From Achromobacter xylosoxidans (GTDB taxonomy: Bacteria; Pseudomonadota; Gammaproteobacteria; Burkholderiales; Burkholderiaceae_B), in assembly GCF_002192695.1 (NCBI RefSeq), contig NZ_MTLG01000085.1, positions 44,568-108,567 of the forward strand: a DNA stretch of 64,000 bases, given 5' to 3'. The notes under the pieces were generated by a model. It was not told the DNA's origin, searched no databases, and worked only from the letters and a program-made list of their open reading frames with translations. Positions within the stretch are counted from its first letter, which is position 1, and the number at the start of each line of letters is the position of its first letter. Below, piece by piece: positions 1 to 8,113 of this stretch. The position numbers and the translations under genes are program-made.

Positions 1-505
1 TGGAAGAGGGGCCGCGCAGCACCTCGACGCGTTCCATGGCATAGACCTCGGTGCGCGGATTGTTGAAGCTGAAATACTGGCGCAGCCCGTCCAGGTACTG
101 CACCGGCTCCACGCCGCGGACACGCACGTAGTCGGCGCGGTTGTCGACGCCGTACGCATTGGGGCGCACGCCGGCGGCGTAGTTCATGGTGTCCTGGATG
201 TTCTGCGCGCCCTGGTCCACGATCTGTTCACGCGGGATCACGGTGATGGCCTGCGGCGTTTCGGACAGGGGGGTGTCGGTCTTCGTCGCGGTGGCGCTGC
301 GCGTGGCGACATAGCCTTCGACCGGGCTGGTCGCGGTTTCACCGGTGCCGGTGACCTGCACGGCGGGCAGGAGGGTGGCGGGTTCGCTGGATGCGGCGGG
401 CTGGGCTTGCGCTGCGGCGCCCATGCAGGCGGCAAGCGCGGCGGCAACAGGCAACAGGACCAGCGGCCGCGCGCGCCGGGCGGCGGGATCAGGGTGGCGT
501 TTCAA
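1..505 (-). CDS. TonB-dependent siderophore receptor, N-terminal part (cut by window edge)
   Basis: This is the first 168 codons of an outer-membrane receptor that imports ferric siderophores with energy from TonB-ExbBD. The frame opens with TTG at 505, preceded by AGGGG seven bases upstream, and gives a signal peptide (basic RHPD...RRARP stretch, hydrophobic LVLLPVAAALAA, then AQAQP). A plug domain follows, with SETPQAITVIPREQI, then NIQDTMNYAAGV, VRVRGVEP and MERVEVLRGPSS, all typical of FpvA/FhuE-like receptors. The beta-barrel lies beyond base 1. No ATG in this frame precedes the signal peptide; the ATG 27 codons in would delete most of it, so TTG is preferred. A Fur box lies about 50 bases upstream, which fits iron repression. 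The ligand cannot be told from the plug alone. Confidence 0.86.
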   Translation of the reverse strand, partial: MKRHPDPAARRARPLVLLPVAAALAACMGAAAQAQPAASSEPATLLPAVQVTGTGETATSPVEGYVATRSATATKTDTPLSETPQAITVIPREQIVDQGAQNIQDTMNYAAGVRPNAYGVDNRADYVRVRGVEPVQYLDGLRQYFSFNNPRTEVYAMERVEVLRGPSS

Positions 506-551
506 TGGATTTCCCCTTCGGCCCTGCACTCGGCCGATTTTGGATGCAAAT

Positions 552-570
552 GACAACGATAACTATTATC
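552..570 (-). promoter_or_regulatory. Fur box upstream of the TonB-dependent receptor
   Basis: On the minus strand the 19 bases read GATAATAGTTATCGTTGTC. This matches the classical Fur consensus GATAATGATAATCATTATC at 14 of 19 positions, counted by eye. It sits 47 bases upstream of the TTG start of the receptor, in the right place to cover its promoter. Ferric uptake regulator binding here would repress the receptor when iron is plentiful. Confidence 0.75.
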
Positions 571-746
571 GATTTACTAGGTTGAGGCTGTCAGGTAATC
601 GGCGGTCCGCAGATGTAAAAAAGCCGTGCAAAGCTTGCCGAGCGGTAAGGCAGGCGACAAAAAACGCCGTCCTATCAGTGGCTTGCAGACGCTTGAGGAA
701 GGGGGGCGGGAGCGGCGCGCCTGTTGGCGAGGCGCGACAGAATGGC

Positions 747-1271
747 TCAGGCGTGGCGCGGGCGGCGGGTGCCGCCGTCGCGCCGGCTGGCTTTTTCCGA
801 GACGATGTTGTCTTCGGCCATGCGGCGGCCGCGCTGTTCGATGCGGCCCAGGAAGCCGCGCAGCAAGGCGACCTCGTCGTCGCTCAAGTCCTGCACCAGC
901 AGGTCGTTCAGGTGCGCGACCTCGGGCAGCAAGGCGCGATAGCAGGCGACGCCTTCATCGGTGGCTTCCACTCGCACCATGCGCCGATCGGCGCCGTCGT
1001 GCAGGCGCCGCAGCCAGCCTTTCTCGCACAGCGCGCCCAGGGTACGGGAAGTGCGGACAGGATCAAGCTTGGCGGCGGCCGCCAATTCGGCCGAATTCAT
1101 GATGCCGCCCTCGACGGCACAGGCCAGCACGCGCCATTCACGCCGCGTGATGCCGAAGCGTCCTTCGCACAGGCGCAGGAACACCGGATTGGCTTGTGAC
1201 CAAGCCTGGTACAGCCGGTACATGAGCATGTCCGAAAGCTGGCGGTGGCCGGATGCGGGATCGGTCGGCAT
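747..1271 (-). CDS. MarR-family transcriptional regulator
   Basis: A 174-residue winged-helix regulator. The region ITRREWRVLACAVE...AELAAAAKLDPVRTSRTLGALCEKGWL (about residues 40-92) is the helix-turn-helix, and GADRRMVRVEAT is the wing with the family's DRR signature. It is divergent from the Bug/sulfatase pair at 1438-3992 and shares a 166-bp intergenic region containing two dyads, so it most likely represses that pair. The ATG at 1271 follows AGGAGA with normal spacing. The effector is unknown; MarR proteins next to Bug proteins usually answer to small aromatic or carboxylic acids. Confidence 0.87.
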   Translation of the reverse strand: MPTDPASGHRQLSDMLMYRLYQAWSQANPVFLRLCEGRFGITRREWRVLACAVEGGIMNSAELAAAAKLDPVRTSRTLGALCEKGWLRRLHDGADRRMVRVEATDEGVACYRALLPEVAHLNDLLVQDLSDDEVALLRGFLGRIEQRGRRMAEDNIVSEKASRRDGGTRRPRHA

Positions 1272-1330
1272 GGCGTCTTCTCCTGGTGGCGTTGCAGTTC
1301 GCGCTGCATATCGTTATTGGCAGTCCTGGA

Positions 1331-1358
1331 TTAGATCAACAAATGCCCGCGTTGCTAA
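1331..1358. promoter_or_regulatory. Imperfect dyad, candidate MarR operator
   Basis: TTAG-AT-CAAC, ten bases, then GTTG-CTAA forms an interrupted inverted repeat of the size bound by MarR dimers. It lies in the middle of the divergent intergenic region between the regulator (start 1271) and the Bug gene (start 1438). The assignment rests only on symmetry and location. Confidence 0.35.
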
Positions 1359-1406
1359 AGTCAATTTTCCTATTTGGGTATCGGCCAGGCAGTGAAAACC
1401 ATAATC

Positions 1407-1423
1407 GACAGCGGGCCGCTGTC
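1407..1423. promoter_or_regulatory. Perfect 17-bp palindrome just upstream of the Bug gene
   Basis: GACAGCGG-G-CCGCTGTC is fully symmetric and ends one base before the CCAGGAG ribosome-binding region of the gene at 1438. It could be a second operator for the divergent MarR protein. It could also form an mRNA hairpin next to the Shine-Dalgarno sequence that affects translation. Confidence 0.45.
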
Positions 1424-1437
1424 TCCAGGAGAAGACG

Positions 1438-2412
1438 ATGCGTAATTGGATTGCAGGCGCCGCGGTGGCGACGATGTTGGCGGGAGCAGCCCCGCTGGCG
1501 TGTGCGCAGCAGGCCCCGCTGGACGGGACGCTGACGGTGGTGGTGGGCTATCCGCCGGGCGGCAGTTCGGACCGCATCGCGCGGCTGGTCGCGGACCGGC
1601 TCAAGGAACGGGTCGGCGTGGCCGTGGTGGTCGAGAACAAGACGGGAGCGGGCGGCCGCATCGCGGCGCAAGGCCTGCACGCGGCGCCAGCCAGCCAGAA
1701 CGTGCTGATGCTGGCGAACCCGGCCGTGATGGTGGTGGCGCCGCTGGTCTACTCCCAGCCCGGCTACGATGCGCAACGCGATTTCAAGCCGGTGTCGCTG
1801 GTCAGCCGCTACAAGTTCGCGCTGGCGGTGGCGGCGAATTCGCCGATCCAGGACCTGGCCGGCCTGCGGCAGTGGCTGAAAGCCAATCCCAAACAGTTCG
1901 CGGTGGGCGTGCCTGCCACCGGCAGCCTGCCGCATTTCTTCGCCCTGATGCTGGGCCGCGAACTGGGCCAGGAGCCGGAAGTGGTCGGCTACCGCGGATC
2001 GGCGCCGCTGATTTCCGAATTGATAGGCGGCATCCTGCCGCAAGGCATAGACACGCTGGACACCTTGCTGCCGCAGCACCGCGCCGGCAAGATCCGCATC
2101 CTCGCCATCTCCGGCGACGCGCGCGATGCCGAACTCAAGGACGTGCCTACCTTCAAGGAAGGCGGGGTGAACCTCGCGGCCGACGGCTGGAACGCGTTCT
2201 TCGCGCCGGCGGCCATGCCGCAGGCCAAGGCTGACAGGCTGGGCGCGGACATCGCGGCGGTGCTGCGCGAGCCGGCCATGCAGGAGGCCGTGCACGCCGC
2301 CTATCTTGAGCCGGTGTCGCTGGACGCGAGCGGCACGGCTGACGCATTGTCTGCCTACCGCAAGCAATGGGAGCCCGTGGTGCGGGCCTCCGGCTTCAAG
2401 GCCGAGCAATAG
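1438..2412 (+). CDS. Bug-family tripartite tricarboxylate transporter substrate-binding protein
   Basis: A 324-residue periplasmic binding protein. Residues 1-23 are a Sec signal peptide (MRNWIAGAAVATML...LACA|QQ). The mature start has the family signature VVVGYPPGGSSDRIAR, followed by VENKTGAGGRIAA and, near residue 170, TGSLPHFFALMLGRELG. Bug proteins bind carboxylated or aromatic ligands and pass them to TctAB-type permeases or to sensor systems. No permease genes are adjacent, as is common for the many orphan Bug genes of Bordetella and Achromobacter. ATG 1438 has AGGAGA eight bases upstream. The stop is 11 bases before the sulfatase start, so the two are probably co-transcribed. Confidence 0.9.
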   Translation: MRNWIAGAAVATMLAGAAPLACAQQAPLDGTLTVVVGYPPGGSSDRIARLVADRLKERVGVAVVVENKTGAGGRIAAQGLHAAPASQNVLMLANPAVMVVAPLVYSQPGYDAQRDFKPVSLVSRYKFALAVAANSPIQDLAGLRQWLKANPKQFAVGVPATGSLPHFFALMLGRELGQEPEVVGYRGSAPLISELIGGILPQGIDTLDTLLPQHRAGKIRILAISGDARDAELKDVPTFKEGGVNLAADGWNAFFAPAAMPQAKADRLGADIAAVLREPAMQEAVHAAYLEPVSLDASGTADALSAYRKQWEPVVRASGFKAEQ

Positions 2413-2423
2413 GAGAGGCGGCA

Positions 2424-3992
2424 ATGAGCGAGGTGCAGAATGTATTGTTCATCATGGCGGACCAGCTGCGGGCCGATCACCTGAGCTGTTATGGCCATCC
2501 CTACCTGCAGACGCCCAGCCTGGATGCGTTGGCGGCGCGCGGCGTGCGCTTCGATCGCGCCTTCGTGAATTCGGGCGTGTGCGGGCCTTCGCGCATGAGC
2601 TACTACACCGGCCGCTATCCCTCGCGCCACGGCGCCACCTGGAACCGCGTGCCGCTGTCGGTCAACGAGATCACGCTGGGCGAGTACCTGGCGGGGCAGG
2701 GCCGCGAACTGGCGCTGGCCGGCAAGACCCACATCATCCCCGACCGCGCCGGCATGGAGCGGCTGGCGATCGATGGCGCCTCCGAACTCGGCGTCCTGCT
2801 TGGCCGTGGCGGCTTCACCGAGCTGGACCGTTACGACGGCCACCACACGCCGGGCGACGAAAGCGGCTATCCCGCCTTTCTGCGGCGCCACGGCTACGAC
2901 AGCGCGGACCCCTGGACGGATTATGTGATCGCCGCGGTGGACGAGGGCGGCCAGGTGGTCAGCGGCTGGAACATGCGCAACGCGCATCTGCCCGCGCGCG
3001 TCGCCGAGCGGCATTCCGAGACCGCCTACATGACGGACCAGGCGCTGGACTTCATGAAGCGGCGCGGCAGCCAGCCCTGGGTGCTGCACCTGAGCTATGT
3101 GAAGCCGCATTGGCCCTACATGGCGCCCGATCCGTACCACAAGCGCTACACCCCGGACCAATGCCTGCCGGTGCGGCGCAACCGGGAAGAACTGGAGAAC
3201 GCGCATCCAGTGGTGGCGGCCTACCGGCAGCAGGAAGAGAGCGTCAGCTTTTCCACCGACGAATGCGTGCGCGTGGTGCGTCCGGCCTACCAGGGCCTGA
3301 TCCGGCAACTGGACGATCATCTGGGCCGGCTGTTCGACTACATGGAAGGCGCGGGCCTGATGAAGAACACGCTCATCGTGTTCACGGCGGACCACGGCGA
3401 TTTCCTCGGCGACCACTGGTTGGGCGAGAAAGAGCTGTTCTACGACACCGTGCAACGTGTGCCCTTCATCGTCATGGATCCGTCGGCCGCGGCTGACGCC
3501 ACGCGCGGCCGCGCCCTGGACGACATGGTGGAAAGCGTGGACCTGGTGCCCACAGTGTTGCGCGCGCTGGGAAAACCTGGCCCCGGACACCGGCTGGAGG
3601 GCCGCGAACTGCAGGCCCTGCTGCACGGCCGCGATGCCGCCACGCCCTGGCGCGACTGCGTCTACTCGGAGCTGGACTACAGTTTCCGCGAGGCTCGCGT
3701 GTTGTGCGGCAAGACGCCGCAGAACGCCCGTGCCTGGTCGGTGCGCACGGACCGCTGGCGCTACGTGTACTGGCTGGACGAGCGCGAGCAGCTCTTCGAC
3801 CTGCAAGCCGATCCGGACGAGTTCCAGGACTTGGGCGCAAGCAGCGCGCATGCGCAAACGCGCCTCGCGCTGCGCCAGCGCCTGCTGGAATGGATGCTGC
3901 GCGGCAAGCGCCGCACCACCATCAGCGACGAGGCCGTGGAGAAAGGGACCAACGCCCACAAGCGGGCAGGGGTGTACTTCGGGCAGTGGTAG
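2424..3992 (+). CDS. Sulfatase-family (alkaline phosphatase superfamily) hydrolase
   Basis: A 522-residue enzyme. Its N-terminus, NVLFIMADQLRADHLSCYGHP, carries the metal-binding Asp of the superfamily. C53 in VCGPSRMSYYTGRYPSRHG is the C-x-P-S-R sulfatase signature, where Cys is converted to formylglycine. The C-terminal metal site is FTADHGDFLGDH. It should cleave a sulfate, or possibly a phosphonate/phosphate, monoester; choline-sulfatase-like enzymes and phosphonate monoester hydrolases are the closest concepts. There is no signal peptide, so it acts in the cytoplasm after uptake. No formylglycine-generating enzyme is in the window. The start at 2424 (GGAGAGGCGGCAATG) is preferred to an upstream in-frame ATG at 2367 that overlaps the Bug gene. 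Confidence 0.86.
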   Translation: MSEVQNVLFIMADQLRADHLSCYGHPYLQTPSLDALAARGVRFDRAFVNSGVCGPSRMSYYTGRYPSRHGATWNRVPLSVNEITLGEYLAGQGRELALAGKTHIIPDRAGMERLAIDGASELGVLLGRGGFTELDRYDGHHTPGDESGYPAFLRRHGYDSADPWTDYVIAAVDEGGQVVSGWNMRNAHLPARVAERHSETAYMTDQALDFMKRRGSQPWVLHLSYVKPHWPYMAPDPYHKRYTPDQCLPVRRNREELENAHPVVAAYRQQEESVSFSTDECVRVVRPAYQGLIRQLDDHLGRLFDYMEGAGLMKNTLIVFTADHGDFLGDHWLGEKELFYDTVQRVPFIVMDPSAAADATRGRALDDMVESVDLVPTVLRALGKPGPGHRLEGRELQALLHGRDAATPWRDCVYSELDYSFREARVLCGKTPQNARAWSVRTDRWRYVYWLDEREQLFDLQADPDEFQDLGASSAHAQTRLALRQRLLEWMLRGKRRTTISDEAVEKGTNAHKRAGVYFGQW

Positions 3993-3995
3993 TCC

Positions 3996-4018
3996 GGGCC
4001 GGCAACAAGGGCCGGCCC
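3996..4018. terminator. Stem-loop between convergent sulfatase and fadD genes
   Basis: GGGCCGGC, seven bases, GCCGGCCC forms a perfect 8-bp stem four bases after the sulfatase stop, in the 51-bp gap before the fadD stop. There is no T tract on either side, so it is a structural barrier or weak bidirectional terminator rather than a textbook one. Confidence 0.45.
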
Positions 4019-4043
4019 GCGCTGGCCGCGAGCCGCCGGTTGC

Positions 4044-5747
4044 TCAGGCCCGGCTCGGTTGCCGGGCTTGCGCCTGCGCGGCTTCCTGCGCCGCGGGCTT
4101 CAACTCGCGGCGCAGGATCTTGCCGACGTTGGTACGCGGCAGGTCATCGCGGAATTCGATGTAGCGCGGCACCTTGTAGCCTGTCAGCTGCTTGCGGCAG
4201 TGCGCGATCAGGGTCTCGGCGTCCAGCGCGGGGTCCTTGCGGATCACATACAGCTTGACCGCCTCGCCCGAGCGCTCGTCGGGCACGCCCACCGCCGCCA
4301 CCTCGCGCACGCCGGGATGCAGGGCGGCCACGTCCTCGACCTCGTTCGGGTAGACGTTGAAGCCGGACACCAGGATCATGTCCTTCTTGCGGTCCACCAG
4401 GAACACATAGCCCTTCTCGTCCACGTAGCCGACGTCGCCGGTGCGCAGGAATCCGTCCGCGTACAGGACCAACGCGGTTTCGTCGGGCCGTTGCCAGTAG
4501 CCCTGCGTGACCTGCGGGCCGCGGACGCAGATTTCGCCGGTTTCGCCTATGCCCAGCTCCGTGCCGGCGTCGTCGCGGATGGAGATCTCGGTGGATGGCA
4601 CGGGCAGGCCGATGGAGCCGGTGAATTCCTTCACGTCCAGCGGATTGATTGTGACCGCGGGCGAGGTTTCGGTCAGGCCGTAGGCCTGCGCCAGCGAACG
4701 GCCGGTGACGGCGCGCCAGCGGTCGGCCACGGCGCGCTGCACCGCCATGCCGCCGCCCATCGTCAGGCGCAACCGCGAGAAGTCCAGGCGCGCGAAATCC
4801 GGGTTGTTGAGCAGGGCGTTGAATAGCGTGTTCACGCCCGTGAAAGCCGAAAACGGCACCTTGCGCATTTCCTTGACCAGCCCGGGGATGTCGCGCGGGT
4901 TGATGATGAGCAGGTTGCTGGCGCCCATCTTCATGAAGGTCAGGCAGTTCGCCGTCAGCGCGAAGATGTGATACAGCGGCAAGGCGGTCACGATGCACTC
5001 TTCGCCTTCGGTTACCAGCGGCCGGACCCAGGCATAGGCCTGGCTCAGGTTGGCCACCAGGTTGCCGTGGGTGAGCATGGCTGCCTTGGCCACGCCGGTG
5101 GTGCCGCCGGTGTATTGCAGGCAGGCCAGGTCGCGCTGGTCCAGCGGCACTTCGTCAAAGGGCGCGCGGCTTCCGGCGCGTAGCGCGTCGCCCAGCCGCA
5201 AGGCGCCAGGCAGGGACCACGCGGGCACCATGCGCTTGACGCGGCGGACCACGAAATCCACCAGACGGCCCTTGAGCGGCCCCAGCAGCTCGCCGATGGA
5301 CGTCACCACCACGCGTTCTATCGCGGTGCCGTCCAGGGCCTTTTGCACGGTGGCGGCGAAGTTGTCGGCGACCACGATGACGCGGGCGCCCGAGTCGGCC
5401 AACTGGTGCTGGAGTTCGTGCGGGGTGTAGAGCGGGTTGCAGTTGACCACCACGCAGCCGGCGCGCAAGGCGCCGAACAGGCACACGGGGTACTGCAACA
5501 GGTTGGGCATCATGAGCGCGACGCGGTCGCCGCGGCCCAGGCCGTTGGCGTGCAGCCAGGCCGCGAAGTCGCGCGTCAGCCGGTCGAGTTCGGCATAGCT
5601 GAGCGATTTGCCCATACTGATGTACGAGGTCTTGCCGGCGTAGCGCTCGCAGCTCTCGCGCACCACCGACACCAGCGTCGTCACGCCGTCCATCTCGATC
5701 TCCGCGGGTACGCCCGCGGGATAGCTTTTCTGCCAGATTCGTTCCAT
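4044..5747 (-). CDS. fadD: Long-chain fatty acid--CoA ligase
   Basis: A 567-residue acyl-CoA synthetase that activates fatty acids with ATP and CoA. The first residues, MERIWQKSYPAGVPAEI, match the conserved FadD N-terminus, so the ATG at 5747 is chosen over the upstream ATG at 5780. The AMP-binding signature YTGGTTGVAKAAMLTHGN is near residue 215. The adenylation motifs QAYGLTETSPA and GEICVRGPQVTQGYW, the fatty-acyl signature TGDVGYVDEKGYVFLVDRKKDMILVSGFNVYP, and the catalytic Lys in GKILRRELK near the C-terminus are all present. It is the last gene of the fatty-acid cluster, 48 bases after the chalcone-isomerase-like gene, with a weak ribosome site (GGAAATCCGG). Confidence 0.93.
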   Translation of the reverse strand: MERIWQKSYPAGVPAEIEMDGVTTLVSVVRESCERYAGKTSYISMGKSLSYAELDRLTRDFAAWLHANGLGRGDRVALMMPNLLQYPVCLFGALRAGCVVVNCNPLYTPHELQHQLADSGARVIVVADNFAATVQKALDGTAIERVVVTSIGELLGPLKGRLVDFVVRRVKRMVPAWSLPGALRLGDALRAGSRAPFDEVPLDQRDLACLQYTGGTTGVAKAAMLTHGNLVANLSQAYAWVRPLVTEGEECIVTALPLYHIFALTANCLTFMKMGASNLLIINPRDIPGLVKEMRKVPFSAFTGVNTLFNALLNNPDFARLDFSRLRLTMGGGMAVQRAVADRWRAVTGRSLAQAYGLTETSPAVTINPLDVKEFTGSIGLPVPSTEISIRDDAGTELGIGETGEICVRGPQVTQGYWQRPDETALVLYADGFLRTGDVGYVDEKGYVFLVDRKKDMILVSGFNVYPNEVEDVAALHPGVREVAAVGVPDERSGEAVKLYVIRKDPALDAETLIAHCRKQLTGYKVPRYIEFRDDLPRTNVGKILRRELKPAAQEAAQAQARQPSRA

Positions 5748-5795
5748 TTGCCGGATTTCCGTGTGGGGCCTGTACAGCAAGAAGAGCCTGGGGCC

Positions 5796-6386
5796 CTAGC
5801 CGCCCAGCAGGGCTTTTTTCAGGGAAGCTTGCGCGGGCTTTTCGCCCAGCCAGACCCGCAGCAGGGCGCGCGCGAACGCGGGGCTGTCGATGCGGCCGCG
5901 CAGTTTGCCGTTATCGGTGACCGCGACGCCACGGGGGTCGAAATCCAGGTCGACCACGTCGCCTTCGCGCACGGCGCCGATTTCCGCCATCAAGGCGGAC
6001 AGGCGGGCGGCCGGCGCCTTCAGTTCGGCCAGCTCCTGCGCCGAGGTATTGTCGCGCAATCCGTCCTGCAGGGCTTCGTCCAGGCTTTTGCTGTCGACGT
6101 CGCGCAGCAATAACAGGCGCATGCGGCGCGGCTCCTCGCTGTTGACCAGCGCGGCCGCGTCGCTGCTTTTCGCGGTGGCGTACAGCGCGGCCACGTAGAC
6201 CTTGACGACGAACTTGGTGCGCACGCCGGCGCCGTTCAGCACCAGGGCGCGGCCGCCTTCCGACAGGCTGTCCGGCACGCGCACGCCGGCGACTTCCACG
6301 TCGGCGGACTGCGCGGGGGCGCCGGCCAGGCAGGCGGCAAGCATGAGGCTCAGGGCGGCGGTTCGCCCTCCGGGGATGCAACGCAT
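5796..6386 (-). CDS. Chalcone isomerase-like exported protein
   Basis: A 196-residue protein with an N-terminal export signal (hydrophobic AALSLMLAACLAGAPAQSA). LAAC at residues 16-19 also fits a lipobox, so lipoprotein or signal-peptidase-I processing are both possible. The mature part (VEVAGVRVPDSL, LVLNGAGVRTKFVVKVYVAALY, then LLLLRDVDS and GVAVTDNGKLRG) is the bacterial chalcone-isomerase-like fold (CHASRI). Bacterial members are not flavonoid enzymes; the fold is related to fatty-acid-binding FAP proteins, so lipid binding is plausible in this operon. Its 5' end overlaps the DUF4442 gene by 37 bases, which implies translational coupling. Confidence 0.8.
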   Translation of the reverse strand: MRCIPGGRTAALSLMLAACLAGAPAQSADVEVAGVRVPDSLSEGGRALVLNGAGVRTKFVVKVYVAALYATAKSSDAAALVNSEEPRRMRLLLLRDVDSKSLDEALQDGLRDNTSAQELAELKAPAARLSALMAEIGAVREGDVVDLDFDPRGVAVTDNGKLRGRIDSPAFARALLRVWLGEKPAQASLKKALLGG

Positions 6387-6895
6387 GTTTCTCCTCCAGT
6401 GTTCTTCTGCTTGTAGAACTTCTTGTCTGCGATATAGATCGTGCGTTCCACCACGGCATAGACGACGCCGTCGCGGTCCTTGAGTTCCACCGTATAGGTC
6501 CGGGTGGTTTCATGGTCGCGCGCCAGGAGCTTACGGATTTCCGCGATCTCGCCGGGCGGCAGCCGGAAGTCGACGTACAGCGTGACGTAGGCCGGCTTGC
6601 GGTAGCGGATGGTGGCCGCCTTGTCCCACACGATGTGGTCCGCGCCCAGCGCGGACATCAGCATCGTCGGGTGGGCGCCATCGGTCACGGCGAACAGCGA
6701 GCCGCCGTACATCGAGCCGACGATATTGCGGGTGCGTCGCAGCAGCGGCAGCTTGATGCGGATATGGTGGAAGTCCGCGGACACATGCACCACTTTGCCG
6801 CCGGTGGCGCGGAACGCCGGATGCAGGTTGAAGCCCACCCGCATCAGGCGCGCCCGCCATGTCGGCGACAGGTTCTTGAACCAATAGGGCTTCAT
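6350..6895 (-). CDS. DUF4442 hotdog-fold protein (putative thioesterase)
   Basis: A 181-residue protein starting MKPYWFKNLSPTWRARLMRVGFN. The centre, RTRNIVGSMYGGSLFAVTDGAHPTMLM, is the hotdog helix with the Y-G-G-S-L-F-A motif of DUF4442/YiiD-C-type proteins, followed by beta strands (KAATIRYRKPAYVTLYVDF, RTYTVELKDRDGVVYAVVERTIYIADKK). The fold suggests acyl-CoA or acyl-ACP thioesterase or acyl-binding activity; the substrate is unproven. The ATG at 6895 begins 17 bases after the thiolase stop and is chosen because the upstream extension is low-complexity and overlaps fadA. It overlaps the following chalcone-isomerase-like gene. Confidence 0.82.
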   Translation of the reverse strand: MKPYWFKNLSPTWRARLMRVGFNLHPAFRATGGKVVHVSADFHHIRIKLPLLRRTRNIVGSMYGGSLFAVTDGAHPTMLMSALGADHIVWDKAATIRYRKPAYVTLYVDFRLPPGEIAEIRKLLARDHETTRTYTVELKDRDGVVYAVVERTIYIADKKFYKQKNTGGETCVASPEGEPPP

Positions 6896-6912
6896 GCTCC
6901 GCGCCGCTCCGC

Positions 6913-8112
6913 CTACATCGCCTCGAACAGGCCCGCCGCGCCCATGCCGGTGCCGATGCACATGGTCACCAGTCCGTACTTGCCGCCGGTGCGGCGCAGG
7001 CCGTGGGTCAGGGTGGCCGTGCGGATCGCGCCGGTGGCACCCAGCGGGTGACCCAGCGCGATCGCGCCGCCCAGCGGATTCACCTTGGCCGGGTCCAGCT
7101 TCAGTTCGCGGATGACGGCCAGCGATTGGGCGGCGAAGGCCTCGTTCAGTTCGATCCAGTCCAGCGCGTCCTGGCCGATGCCGGCGCGTTGCAGCACCTT
7201 GGGGATGGCCGCGACCGGGCCGATGCCCATGACTTCGGGCGGCACGCCGGCTACGGCGAAGCTGGCAAAGCGCGCCAGCGGGCTCAGATTGAATTCACGC
7301 AGGATGCGGTCGGACACCAGGATCACGGCGGCGGCGCCGTCGGACATCTGCGAGCTGTTGCCGGCGGTGACGCTGCCGCGCGCGGCGAACACGGGCTTCA
7401 GACGGGCCAGCGCCTCGGCGCTGCTGTCCGGGCGCGGACCTTCGTCCGTCTCGACCAGGCGGCGCGTGACGCGCACCGTGCCGCTGGCGTCGCCGGGCTG
7501 GCGCGACACCGTTTCATAGGGTGTGATCTCGGCGCGGAAGTGGCCGGCGGCAATGGCCGCGCAAGCCTTCTGGTGCGAGGCCAGGGCGAAGGCGTCCTGG
7601 TCCTCGCGCGAGACCTTCCAGCGTTCGGCGACCTTCTCGCCGGTCAGGCCCATGCCGAAGGCCATGCCGATGTTTTCCTGGTGTTCGAAGATGGCCGGGT
7701 TCATCGACACCTTGTTGCCCATGATCTGCGGCATGGCGCTCATGGACTCGGTGCCGGCGCCTATCATGATGTCGGCCTCGCCGGTGCGGATGCGGGCCGC
7801 GGCGTCGGCCACCGCCTGCAGGCCCGAGGCGCAGAAGCGGTTCACGGTGACGCCCGCCACGCTTTGCGGCAGGCCGGCGAGCAACAGGCCGATGCGGGCC
7901 ACGTTCATGCCCTGTTCGGCTTCCGGCATGGCGCAGCCGGCGATGACGTCGTCGATGCGCGCGGCATCCAGGCCCGGGACCTGCGCCAGCGCGCCATTGA
8001 GCGCGGCGGCCAGCATGTCGTCGGGGCGGGTGGTGATGTAGGCGCCGTTGCGCTTGCCCACCGGCAGGCGCGTGGCGGCGACGATGTAGGCGTCTTGAAT
8101 CTGCTTGCTCAT
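6913..8112 (-). CDS. fadA: Acetyl-CoA C-acyltransferase (3-ketoacyl-CoA thiolase)
   Basis: A 399-residue thiolase that cleaves 3-ketoacyl-CoA with CoA in the last step of each beta-oxidation round. The nucleophile C94 lies in VNRFCASGLQAVADAA. The general-base His is in GGAIALGHPLGATGA, and the second active Cys is in VTMCIGTGMGAAGLFE at the C-terminus. The length is standard. Its ATG at 8112 is one base from the end of the FadN-type gene, so the two form a tightly coupled pair, like the fadN-fadA pair of Bacillus. Confidence 0.93.
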   Translation of the reverse strand: MSKQIQDAYIVAATRLPVGKRNGAYITTRPDDMLAAALNGALAQVPGLDAARIDDVIAGCAMPEAEQGMNVARIGLLLAGLPQSVAGVTVNRFCASGLQAVADAAARIRTGEADIMIGAGTESMSAMPQIMGNKVSMNPAIFEHQENIGMAFGMGLTGEKVAERWKVSREDQDAFALASHQKACAAIAAGHFRAEITPYETVSRQPGDASGTVRVTRRLVETDEGPRPDSSAEALARLKPVFAARGSVTAGNSSQMSDGAAAVILVSDRILREFNLSPLARFASFAVAGVPPEVMGIGPVAAIPKVLQRAGIGQDALDWIELNEAFAAQSLAVIRELKLDPAKVNPLGGAIALGHPLGATGAIRTATLTHGLRRTGGKYGLVTMCIGTGMGAAGLFEAM

Positions 8113-8113
8113 G

